A stretch of 64,000 bases of DNA. Source: Helichrysum umbraculigerum. Lineage: Eukaryota > Streptophyta > Magnoliopsida > Asterales > Asteraceae. The translations under genes and the position numbers were made by a program. The stretch spans positions 74,683,059-74,747,058 of the forward strand of contig CATIUR010000001.1 in NCBI GenBank assembly GCA_949592205.1. Direction: 5' to 3'. Each line of letters opens with the position of its first letter. Positions within the stretch are counted from its first letter, which is position 1. The notes under the pieces were generated by a model that did not search any database, was not told the DNA's origin, and worked only from the letters and a program-made list of their open reading frames with translations. Positions 34,842 to 45,828 of the stretch are shown here, in pieces.

Positions 34842-35253
34842 AATAAATAAATAAGAAGTTATGGATGATGTAAGAGCATACCCCAAAATCACCAGAAAGC
34901 TCAGAATCCAGAGAATCAATAAGAGATTTATCTTATAGTTTTTGATAATCTTCTCTTATAAGCTTTCTTTGAGTTGAATTTCTGTGACCCAATACTTGAA
35001 TCACAGCCTTCTCATCAGTTCCCCATCCTAACACCAACACCAACACCAACACCAACACATTATCTTGTTAATATAACATTCTACCATTCATATAAATAAT
35101 AATAATTCATCAATCTATATCAACTTTACATACAAGATTGTGATCTTGCGTAAACCCCACATGACAAATGAAGTATGAGATGTTTATATTAAAACAGGCT
35201 AGAAATATTAAATAAGTGATTATTTATGTAATGTTATTAAAGAAAAAGATGAG

Positions 35254-36740
35254 TGTACTATTGGGTAATCTTGATGGGTCAAGTCATGGGTCACGGGTCA
35301 AGTATTGTGGAGCGGATCAGTGGGTAGTTTGATCCATATGACAGATCGACCGGTTAAAAGTGTTCCAGTTGCATGGGTTTTACTTAGTGTTGTGTTGACC
35401 GGGTTTTAAGTCATACGTGGGAACATGCAGCATGTTTCCTGTTTTATAGGAGTAGTGGCTAGTGGTAGTTCATTTATATTTGTTTGAGTTAGTATTGCTT
35501 TAGCATCATAAATAGGTTAGATAGTACTCCATTTAAAGGAGTAATCAGTTTTCCCATATTTGAAAGTAATATAGCAGTGAAAAAAACCCAAAACGCATGA
35601 GAGTCGATCAATGAGTGTGTGTGTTTGTGTGTGTTCGTCGGGTTTAAGGGAAGGCTGTTTCCAACACTTGGTATCAGAGCCTAGGGATCGTAAGCAGCAA
35701 GTTATCGTATGTTAGCAAGCAAGAAAGATCAGCCGGAGAAAGAAAAAGATGGTTTTGCAATTTCCCGTATTTTACTGCAGCAGGCCAGAAAACTGACGAT
35801 CACCGGAGATTGAACCGTTGGATCTTTCTAATTTTTTGACAGTGTCTTCCTGACATCTACTCCAACGTCTTGACTGTTCAGATCTTCATTTAGAGATCTG
35901 GAAGTCGTGATTGTAAGGATGGACAGTAGCAGTTTTTGTTGGCAAGAATTAAGAGCAAGTAGTAAGAAGATAGTAAGCAAGCAGCAAGAAAGCAAGAAAG
36001 AAAGAAAGTAAGAAAGAAAGAAGGCAAGAAAGCAAGAAAGAAAGCAAGCAAGAAAGAAAGAAAGCAAGCAAGAAAGAAGAAAGAAAGAAAGCAAGCAAGA
36101 AAGAAGAAAGAAAGAAAATCAGGTGCCGCGATAAAGAGAAAGAAAGTCAGGTGCCGTGAGAAAGAAAAAGGAAGGAAGAAAGAAAGTAATAGCAAGAATG
36201 ATCACAGCGGTGATCAAGAAGAAAGTCGATCATCTTTTGGTGATCAAAAGTAAGCAAGAAAGCAAGTAGCATGAATCGGGTCATGTGTGACTCGTAGAAA
36301 GTAGCGAGACCGGATATTATGGTTCGAATAGCAAGTTAGAAAGCAAGAAGATTCGATGTTAGCAAGAAAGAGAATCGAATCAAGCATGCAAGTAGCAAGT
36401 TGAACGGGTTAAGATCATCAAGATTACGGGGGTGAATATTGGGTAATCTTGATGGGTCAAGTCATGGGTCATGGGTCAAGTATTGTGGAGCGGATCAGTG
36501 GGTAGTTTGATCCATATGACAGATCGACCGGTTAAAAGTGTTCCAGTTGCATGGGTTTTACTTAGTGTTGAGTTGACCGGGTTTTAAGTCATACGTGGGA
36601 ACATGCAGCATGTTTCCTGTTTTATAGGAGTAGTGGCTAGTGGTAGTTCATTTATATTTGTTTGAGTTAGTATTGCTTTAGCATTATAAATAGGTTAGAT
36701 AGTACTCCATTTAAAGGTGTAATCAGTTTTCCCATATTTG
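35254..36740 (+). mobile_element. Small non-autonomous LTR element (TRIM/LARD type)
   Basis: Two direct repeats: 35254-35666 (5' LTR, about 413 bp) and 36433-36740 (3' LTR, apparently truncated). They are nearly identical over ~300 bp from ATTGGGTAATCTTGATGG to CAGTTTTCCCATATTTG. The sequence after the 5' LTR, TGGTATCAGAGCC (about 35669), is the initiator-Met-tRNA primer-binding site used by copia elements. A purine-rich ACGGGGG precedes the 3' LTR. The ~766-bp interior has no gag or pol and contains a long GAAA/GCAA-type tandem repeat (about 35985-36120). The missing ~110 bp of the 3' LTR means no target duplication can be shown. Confidence 0.82.
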
Positions 36741-38178
36741 CTAGTTTGAATAATATATCTGAAGTTTGATCTGTGCTAGTATCGATGACTATTTATTTAT
36801 CTTTATGTTTTAAAATGACTGTCCACTTTTATAAAAGTTTACCAACCTTATCGTACAGTGCAACCTAACATTTTATACAATTTAGAGAAGGTAACATAAT
36901 CTTTTGACATACTAAAAGCTGCATTATTTGAAAAATGTTTAATGTATATTTAATAAATGAACAATTATTTCGAGACAACGAAATATAATCTGATAGACGA
37001 AAAACCACTAGACTTTGATTGCATGTAGGAGCAACCACCAGATCTTGAGGGACCAAATATCTTTTCTGTCATAATATTTATTTATTAATGATCTATCTCA
37101 TTATCAAGTTTTTAGAGAACATGTGTTTCACGACTAATTTTTTATATGAATATGGTTTAACTAGTGAATCATCATTAATTAATATGTATTAAAAAAAATG
37201 TTGTGACTTGTGATCATTAAGGTGCTTCAAACGTGCTTAAGATAATAATAGTTAATATTAAGCTTTTGTATGATTAAGAGAGTCAGTCAACTACATTCTT
37301 TTATACCTACGAGAAACCCGTGGCGTTTATTATAACAATTTTATTTTAAAATGTAGCAAGTATTAAAACGCTTTTCAAAAGACGAAATGATTTCTTGTAG
37401 AAAAACTAGATCTAATTACAACCATGAATGCTGATAAATAGACGAATACATACCTTAAGATGGGACCTCTGTTTTTATTTTATGCAATTGCAAAAACATG
37501 CAATGTTTCTCTTCTTAAAGATTTATATCTATCCATAAATTTTTTAACTCGTGATCCTGATTCAAAAAATTAAATATTAAATTAAAAGCTCATAAATATA
37601 TGTTTGAATTATGTTTTTCTAAAACAAGTAGTCATTGTCGTTATACTTGGCGTATGTATAAGTTTCCTCTGAATTTTTAATTGTGGTAGGTGTGAGATCA
37701 AAGAGTGCAGCTGCATTTTGAGGGAAGGAGGGGCAGGTTGATCTGTCTATGACTCTTTCTCCTCAAACTGAGATGTCACTTGGAACCTTACCCGATAATA
37801 ATATAAAAAAAAATGTATTTATTATTAGACAGAAAATAAACGGTGTGATGAAATAAGCCAGCTAACTTAAAGCTGTAGATGTATAAACAAATAGATATAC
37901 TACGATGAGTAATGTAAACAGATATATTTTCCTAGGATCGATTATATTTTACTTTTATATTATATTAATGTTTATTATTTTATTGTTTATTTCATGATAT
38001 GATATAATATATGATATGATATGATGATTTAATAATTTTGATTTCACGCTTCTGATGTTACATTGATTGAGAATTATGACATATAAAAGTCGACCTTATC
38101 TCATTGTCCTTTCAGCAAAACATAATCATATATCTTTCTGTCTTTATATCTCTCGAAAGAAATATATTTTTGTTTAAA
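36741..38178. other. Intergenic DNA between annexin loci
   Basis: AT-rich. A GATATGATAT-type microsatellite lies near 37995-38025. The last ~150 bp are the likely promoter and leader of the plus-strand annexin. No gene supported. Confidence 0.45.
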
Positions 38179-39812
38179 ATGGCATTTTCTGATGAACTAA
38201 ATGTTGTCACGAAAGCCTTCTCAGGTTAATTTCTTCTTAATTTCCATTTCAATCACTTAGTTAAACAACTTGATTTCTACATTTAATTTACATTTTAAAT
38301 AATGTTTTTTTATTTAATTGTGTGTTTTCTTTTGATCATACATTTTAAGGTACTTTTTATTTAATTTAAAGTAGTTAAACAAATGCTACTCCTGGTTAAG
38401 TAACCAGGACCAAGTTTTACACGATACGAATAATTTCTTGTAATGAAAAGGTTAAATTGTATATATGTCATTGTAATTTTTAGGACTCGGAATCAATGAG
38501 AAGTCACTGATAACAATTTTGGGAAAGTGGGATACGAATCAACTTAAATCATTCAGATTAGGAACTCCTCGTTTCTTTGGTGAAGATGATCGTTCCTTTG
38601 AGAAACTGGATCACAATCAAATTAATCAACTCAAATATGATTTCTTTAATTATCTTCTTTATGTTGTTTATTGTGGAACTCCTTAATCTATATACACTAA
38701 TTATTATTAAGAGAGAGTTAATTATGATAAGACATATGTTTATTTGTTAATATATGTCTAGACAGCAATGGTACTTTGGACAATGCACCCATGGGAAAGA
38801 GATGCGCGTTTGATTAACGATGCATTGTTAGATGGACCTACATCTAACAACGTTATCGTAGAGATTGCATGCACAAGATCTTCAGAAGAGTTACTCGGTG
38901 CAAGAAGAGCTTATCATTCGCTTTTTGAACGATCCATTGAAGAAGATGTTGCTTCTTATGTCTCCACCGATGAACGCAAGGTGATTAACTATCTTAACTA
39001 AATTAAATTTATATACCACTAATTTGTTAATTATCCTAGATTAAATTCATAAACTTTAATGCTTTTTTGAATCCTGATTCTCTGTATATATGTTGTATTG
39101 TTATATAACAACTTTTCGTAGCGCTTGTGAGTGCATATCGTTATGAAGGTCCAAAGCTGAACGAAGAAGCAGCAAAATCTGAAGCCAAGGTTATCTACAA
39201 CGCGTTGAAAAACGCCGATAAGAAGAACCCTTTATTGGATGACGATGTGGTCACAATCCTAGCAACGAGAAGCAAACTACACATCAAGTCATTGTTGAAG
39301 TATTATGTAGATTTGAGTGGCAGCTCTATCGAAGTGGTACGTAATTAGCTTTGTTGATTAAAGGTTGTATGCTTAATTGTATGTTCTTACAACATAACTA
39401 ATAGATGATCATTCAATAATTAATCACCATTTTGCAGGATCTTAAGGCAAATGCGAGCTTGAATGACACAATTCAATGCCTATGTACACCACCTACTTAC
39501 TTTTGCAAGGTTAGAATACATTTATTTATATTGCTTATATATAAAGGTCTCATGATCAATAAAACTTTAACATGCTAATTATGGAAATGATTATAGGTTA
39601 TGGAAGCGGCTATGGTGAAAGAAGCAGACGAGAACACGAGAGAAGGTCTTACTCGAGTGATCGTTACTCGAGCCGACATTGATATGAAGTACATCAAAGA
39701 AGAGTATAGTAACAAGTACACAACCACGTTATCTGAAAAGATCGAAGATGTGGCTAACGGAAACTATAAAGATTTCCTGCTTACATTGATAGCAAGAGAA
39801 GAGCATAATTAA
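38179..39812 (+). CDS. Annexin (D4-like), splice acceptor damaged at exon 4
   Basis: Proposed exons: 38179-38224, 38484-38672 (end uncertain), 38766-38980, 39112-39336, 39438-39509 and 39597-39812, giving about 320 residues, the normal annexin length. Recognition: MAFSDELNVVTKAFSG start, AMVLWTMHPWERDARL, ACTRSSEELLGARRAYHSLF, LVSAYRYEGPK, and the C-terminal TRVIVTRADIDMKYIKEEY..KDFLLTLIA. The Ca motif of repeat 1 is degenerate (GLGINE) and repeat 4 lacks GxGTDE, as in D4-type plant annexins, so Ca binding is probably reduced. Exon 4 should open with LFVALVSAYRY, but the intron before it ends in CAA (39109-39111) instead of CAG; the next AG (39119-39120) would shift the frame. The locus is either a pseudogene in formation, mis-assembled at one base, or uses a rare acceptor. 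Confidence 0.8.
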
Positions 39813-40570
39813 GTTTCGTCACTTCACTTATTGAAGAACAACCCTTTTCGAGTCTCTGACACATTATGTTGGTTTTGCATTTACTTTCGTCACAATTTTT
39901 GTAACGCGACTTCAGACTTCTGAATTTGGTCATGTTTTTTACTGCATAAGTTTATACACTTGAGTAAGAAATAAAGAATTGAATATTTGTGTATATTTGC
40001 ATATTTACTATTTCAATTCAATGGATACGTTAAATTTACTAAGTTTAGTCTGATTGGTGATAACTACGTTATTATGAGTTTGAAAATACATTATTAAATA
40101 GATAAATGTGTCATTTCTTAAATAGACCTAGAAGTATGCCTAATTTTCTGGTTGATTGTAATTTTTCGTTCTCTTAATTTTATCCAATCAATCACATCTT
40201 TAGGTCAATATTTAATTCTAAAAATTTAGACCCGATTTTTCAAATGTATAACTAATAACCCAGTTAGTTTTGAATACTGCAAACAAGTGAAAATATAAGC
40301 AGAGGCACTTTTTTTTTTTTTTTTAATTGGGCTTTTGTTTTCTAGTTTCTTGGGCTGTTGGGTTTATAGGACGCAAGCGAAATAATGGACATAAATGCTA
40401 ACGAGACTAATTAACGCCATGTTGATATTCGAACTTTTGATTATAACCTAAGAATCGTCATAAAAAGGTGTGATAACGTTTGATATAGTATATTTGTAAC
40501 ACTAACTTACATTTAACATTATAGTGGCTGGCGTCCTAATATACTCATATAAGAGGTGTCCAAAATATGT
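39813..40570. other. Intergenic DNA downstream of annexin
   Basis: The first ~170 bp are a likely annexin 3' UTR (AATAAAG near 39970). The rest is AT-rich with no supported feature. Confidence 0.4.
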
Positions 40571-40690
40571 TCTTCCTTCTTTATGGCTCACTCAGTTAGC
40601 CCGCTCCCAGTTAATGTGGCATCGCTAAGACTTGGACAAGGTGATAAAATCCGGTTTTGGAAGGATGTATGGCTCGATGGGATTGCACTG
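40571..40690 (+). pseudogene. LINE reverse-transcriptase relic, left part
   Basis: Open coding-like stretch ending LGQGDKIRFWKDVWLDGIAL, the conserved segment just upstream of the zf-RVT domain in plant LINE ORF2 proteins. The frame is interrupted at 40690 by the LTR retrotransposon and continues at 47849. The upstream limit of the relic could not be determined. Confidence 0.75.
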
Positions 40691-42673
40691 TGATATCGCT
40701 TGTTTTGTTTATATTTATCTCTCGCGATATCAATGTTTTTGTATTTGTTTTGAGTCAGTTTTATGAGCTTTCGATACTTATTTAGTTGAAAATTTTATTT
40801 CAGGTAAAAACTTCTGGAGTAATGATAAACGTATCGCGAATGGTGAAGTTTAGTAAAGAAAAATGAGTATAAGTGAAATCTGGTGCCAAGATCATAATTA
40901 ACAACAGAGGATTGGGTGAACAACAACAGAGAATTGGGTGAAGTAGTTCACGCGATAACGTGTCATGCTTTTGTTCCCTGGATCGCGTGTTACTTGAAAA
41001 ATCACGCGATCGCGTGAGTTGGTTTGTGGGATCGCGTAGCAGCCCAAAATGAAAACTACGCGATTGCGTAAAATTACGTGATCGCGTGTCTCAGTTCAAA
41101 ATGTTAACAGCAGCTCACCCAAGTTCAAGCGCATGGATCACACCCTTTTTCAACAACACGCGATCGCGTGTGTCATTTCAGAAAAATCACGCGATCGCGT
41201 GATTGGGTGGGACACCTCTACCTACTCCGAAGACTTTCTTGCTTAAAAGGGGATTTATCTGATTAAAAAAAATGGGGAACAAAGAGATGGAAGAAAAAAA
41301 TGGCGAATGGAGGAGATTTCCATATCTCCTCATTAAATGCACACCATTCTATGTTCCCATATTTTGTGGATCTCGGTCTCAATTCTCAACTCTATATCTT
41401 CCACCTTACTTCACTTTACATAGTGGAACACTGGACCCAAATTTTCACCAACACTTTTTTACCACCAACAACTTTCACTTTTTCTCTCTGGGAAATCTTC
41501 ACGGAAGAAAAGGGAACCAGTGGAAGTTTAGCTTTAATCTTCTCATTTTGCTCACAACAATTTACATTGAAGGGTTGTAATAACTTGGTTAGCATTTTTA
41601 TCTAATTGCTATTATGTTTACTATGATTTCAACCTTTTATTGCTATTGCTTTGTGATTATGATTATGATGAGTGGCTAAATTCTATATACTTGCTTGGAT
41701 GAAATAGCTAGTGATTAGGGGTGTATTATTTTGAGTTATGTTCATGCCTGAGTTTACAATTCATCCATGAGACTTGCATATTTTAGCTCAAATAAATTGT
41801 TGAACTCATTGGTAATTTGACTTATAATTATAGCGAATGTTTGTTACAAGTTAGAATACTTCTCGTTTATATGTCCATGTATGAATGAACCTTTGATTGC
41901 GGTTGTAAAATTTGGTATGAGTTAGGCAAACGAGCTAAAATGTATGAGTTAATGAATATGGAGAACGTCTTTCATTTTGGATGAATCATAAACTTGTGAA
42001 ACTTGAACTTTATGTTTAATCGCGAACCTTGTGCATTTGAGCTTAGTTTAATTGTTTTAACTTGTTTGGTAAATTGCTAGTGGATATAGCGAACGTTTTT
42101 AATTGTGTATAAATGATTGAACAAACATTGCGAACATAGTTTTGGAATAAGTTAGATAATTTAAGCTCAAATGTGCAAGACGGTAACCATGACGAACGTC
42201 CGTTACTAGATTAAATCATATGGTTAGTAAATCAAAGTTAAGGTTTGTAGGTGATAGCGAACGTTAATCCTATGCTTAATTGGGATTTACAAATGCATTG
42301 TATAAACTAATTATAACTTATCACCCCGAAATTATTAGTGAAATAATCAAAGCAAGTATTGTTTTTAATATCCGAAAGTTACTACAAACCACTTTGACTC
42401 TTCTTGAGTCCACTCTTGCCTAGTTTTAGATAAAAAGTAGTTTTTAAGCAACGTGAAAACTCGGTCACAAAACCCCCAACATTTACTTTACTGCACAAAT
42501 TACTTGCACTTGATTAAAATTCTTGAACTCACATTCCCTGTGTTCGAACCTGGACTTATCCCAACTATACTACCACACGATGGGTCCACTGCCCGGTTGT
42601 GTAAACAGTCTAATTGCGGTATTTTCTAGTTCACCTTTCAACGATAAATTTATAGACTCGGTTTAGCACATCA
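40691..42673 (+). repeat. 5' LTR of the 7.15-kb element
   Basis: 1983 bp, TG...CA ends. Its 5' third (about 40950-41210) is dotted with CGCGATCGCG-type palindromes. Matches the 3' LTR along its whole length. Confidence 0.9.
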
Positions 42674-42679
42674 AGTTTT

Positions 42680-42698
42680 TGGCGCCGCTGCCGGGGAA
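42680..42698 (+). promoter_or_regulatory. Primer-binding site, tRNA-Asp type
   Basis: TGGCGCCGCTGCCGGGGAA starts six bases after the LTR end. It corresponds to the 3' end complement of plant tRNA-Asp, the usual primer of Tat/Athila-type gypsy elements. Confidence 0.8.
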
Positions 42699-42893
42699 TG
42701 TGATTGATTAAGAGTTTAATTTGAGTGTAATTAGTTGATTCTTTCTTGGAATTTATTTCCAAGAAAGTTACTTAAAACTGTTTTTGGTTATTTATTTTTG
42801 TATATATTTTCAGTCTTTGTTTATTTTGTATTGAGTCGTTACGTTTTACCGTTTTTAGTTTTCATGTTGTAGCAGACTTTAGTTCTAGCATCA

Positions 42894-44087
42894 ATGTCAT
42901 ATTACTCTAATCATAGAGGCTACAACCCTCTATGTGGAGAGAATGGTGATGATGATGTACCAATGATATCACGCGAAAGGCATATACAAAGCGTGAGGTA
43001 TGCACCACCGAGATGCCACCAAAATAATTGGAACCAACCTTATCAATCAAGATCTTGGAATGATGAACCGTTAGAGATGGAACAACTAGAAATGTCAAAT
43101 CTGGAAAGGTTGTTCGAAGAGGCGACTGAGCTAATGGAAAGGCAAACTAGAGAATTTGATGAAATCTTTGATTGGGATTTTGAGCCTAACCACGAAAGGC
43201 CATATGATACATTCACCAATGCAACAGAACATCTGGATGATCTTGAGGCTATTGAGTATAATGCTTATTATTCTAACGATTATGCTGTAGGTTCTTCTAA
43301 CATTGTTTTTCAGGATGATAGTGAAGATGAAATGGATGAGAAGGAAGAAAAGAATGAAGTCACTAATTACCCTCATGAAGTTTCACAATTTGTTTTGTAG
43401 AATTCTCACTCACTTGAGCCTGAAGGGACTGAAAAATCAAATTTGAAAGACTTGGATTATGAAGATTCCGAATATGAAGACTCTGATTTTGAAGAAAGCA
43501 TAGAGGAAGAAGTCGAAGAAATTATGGTAATGCCTGATTTGGAAGCTGTTGAATCAGCATCTACATCATCTATTTTGGAGGAGCACGAGCCAAGTGTTTC
43601 ATACCCATATTCATATGCCATTGTTGACTATGATGCCGATATAAAGGAGTTACAAGAACTGCTAGGAATTAGTGATCATGAGTTAGATAAGCTAGTGGAA
43701 AAGGGAGTTGGAGATGATCTAATTCTAGAGGTAGAATTTGAAAATTTGTATCGAGCCGGTAGCACTCAGGTACTTGAGGTAGATAGGTTGGCAAGGTTGG
43801 AAAGGAGTATTGAGTGTGTGCATCTAAACTATTTTGAAGAACCACCCGATTATTTTTGTATACTTGCCAAAGATTTTTCTGAAGACATGGGGATGACTAG
43901 TCATCCATACTCGAAAGTGACAATCATCCGGATTATCATTATTCCACTCAAGAAATGGAGAGGTTATTTTCACATTCCTAGTTGGAGTTGGAGGATGTTT
44001 AACCGAAATGTCAAAACAAAAGAAGACATCCTCCTATGTGAGTATGACGAGAAAGGAGGTAGTAGCGTGATTGAGGATTGGTTATGA
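42894..44087 (+). CDS. Acidic retroelement protein of unknown function (internal stop)
   Basis: A single frame of 398 codons beginning MSYYSNHRGYNPLCGENGDD is broken by one TAG at 43398-43400, after which the same frame continues to 44087. It is strongly acidic in the middle (Glu/Asp-rich, for example YEDSEYEDSDFEESIEEE) and ends in a Trp-rich segment (LKKWRGYFHIPSWSWRMF). I recognise no gag matrix/capsid, zinc knuckle, protease, reverse transcriptase or integrase. It lies where gag should be in a gypsy element. The C-terminal half (from about GISDHELDKLVEKG) may derive from the N-terminal part of a Tat/Athila gag-pol; that is only a guess. The stop may be a late mutation, since both halves stay open. 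Confidence 0.6.
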
Positions 44088-45828
44088 GAAAGCAAGGTTC
44101 GAGTCTAGCTCGGGACTCGGTAATAAACCAAACACTTTGCAAGAGGTAACCCGTACTTCGAAGTGATGAATGTTTGATAAAGGCAACTTTGTGCGACAAC
44201 GAGAATGTATCTGAAAGAAATGGATATTTTGAAATAATGATCGAAGGTTATTCAAAACCATGAACAAGCAAAAACCCCCGGGGAAGTACTCGTTCCCTTT
44301 AACTTCTTCACACATGATTTTATTAAATATTATTGTTTTGTTGCATTGAGGGGAATGCAAACCTCAAGTGTGGGGAGGTTTTTCACTTGAACTTTATTCT
44401 TAGTAAATCATTGTTTCTAGCCCCTTATCGGATCTGTTATTAATCTTGGTATATGCAATAGAATTTTACGAATTCCAATAACGGGTCAAGGAATAATAAT
44501 TTGCTAGGAATTAGTTTGTCCTCGTAAGATTAGTTGCTTTGAAATGTAATAGATAATAACTGTTTTAAGTAAACTAAATCTTACCTCTTGCATAATAATA
44601 GAAATTTGTCAATAAGCAACCTCATTGGTTGAATTGCATGACTAGCGCATTTGTAACCCTACTAAATATGTGAGATATTGAGCCTTACTTGAAAACACTT
44701 ATCTTTAGTGTTTAAAAAAATACATATTGTTATGAGTGTGCCAGTTTTGTAATTTGTTCTAGAACTTGCTCTAGTTGATACATTTCAAGATCGCAGTGGG
44801 ATCACATTCGTGTGGTATAGGTGTATTCGTATGATAAAGAGGCAATTAGGATTTAACCACTTTTTTTTTAGCCTTTTTCTTCTGTTTTATTAGCTAATCA
44901 CATTGGTTAGATAATTTTATTGTTAACCCATTATAGCACTCTTCTTTAGTGCTAGACACCCTTAGTTAACCACTTTACACCTTAACCTTTTCCTTTATAA
45001 CCATTTAAATACTTACACATTTTTCTTTTTAACCTCATTCCTTTGTAAATGAAAATCTGAACAATTCTTACTAGTTGCTAGTTGTTGCTTATTGTATTAG
45101 TTAATTGGAAGAAGTTGTTAGTTGTAACTTCCAACGTTAGTTACTTTTGTATTGTTGAAAGTTTATAACTGACCGTTATGTAGAGTAAAATTAGTTAATA
45201 AAAAAAAACTTGGGCTAGATAACGGGATTCAGTTTAAAATGTAAGAGTTTTAAAGTTTTAAGATCGGAATGTAGTATTAGTATATTAGTGATTTCATAAT
45301 TGTGTAGTTTTGTGAAAATGCAACTAGCAACTATGTGTTTCATTATGCTAAATGTTCAGATTTTTGTTCACCCATTAACAACCTATATATTTTCCATTCC
45401 TTACCCGGTAACCCTTTCTTGTATATTACAACCTTAATAAAAGTCCTCTTTTGATAGTACACCTGGTGCCTACGCCAGTCGGTGGAGATTTGATCCTTTT
45501 GCAAGCCTTTGGTAACTATTGCATCACGACTTGGCTTATCGAGTGTTTATATATATTCCATTCCCAATCCTGATCAAAATGAGAGTTGAGTGATTTAAAC
45601 ACATTTCCTATTGTGAGGTGCTAAGTCGTGCATTCGAGCTTGACATTCAAATCAATTAGGTTGTTATGATACTTATATGTTCAATACTAGCATTGTCACT
45701 TATGTGATTATTGTTGGTGTTCTTTAGTAAAAACTTAACCATCGTTTCTGAATTGCAAGATGAGCTATTTTGGAATTTTAAATTGATAGTTTGCTTGAGG
45801 ACAAGTAAGGTTCAAGTGTGGGGATATT
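44088..45828 (+). other. Non-coding 3' interior of the 7.15-kb element
   Basis: AT-rich sequence without pol. It contains the internal polypurine-like AAGTGTGGGGAGG (about 44367) and ends with the true polypurine signal before the 3' LTR. Confidence 0.6.

Larger units (their letters stand above)
32906..35027 (-). pseudogene. Annexin locus with in-frame stop, first exon not found
   Basis: Exons on the minus strand: 35027-34882, 34272-34045, 33577-33365, 33284-33195 and 33103-32906, all with GT-AG borders and compatible phases (about 290 residues). It is recognised as a plant annexin, a Ca-dependent phospholipid-binding protein, by [17 protein letters not shown] in repeat 1, AVILWTYDPAERDARLV in repeat 1-2, and GWGTDEDSLTRALVSRAEID in repeat 4. 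Both type-2 Ca motifs (GxGTDE) are intact. The first of these exons has a TAA stop at 34935-34933, in the block [31 protein letters not shown], where annexins normally have an open codon. The short first exon expected upstream was not found, and an LTR element lies there (35254-36740). It is best called a pseudogene unless the stop is an assembly error. Confidence 0.75.

Noticed and set aside
37690..37760. Missing first exon of the minus-strand annexin (peptide like CPSFPQNAAALFDL)
   Set aside because: The resemblance to an annexin N-terminus is weak and no GT donor follows at the required phase.
41272..41605. Small proteins encoded in the LTRs (also 46363-46749)
   Set aside because: Overlapping frames in non-coding LTR sequence, starting in a GGGGAACAAAGAGATGG stretch and not conserved in length between the two LTRs.
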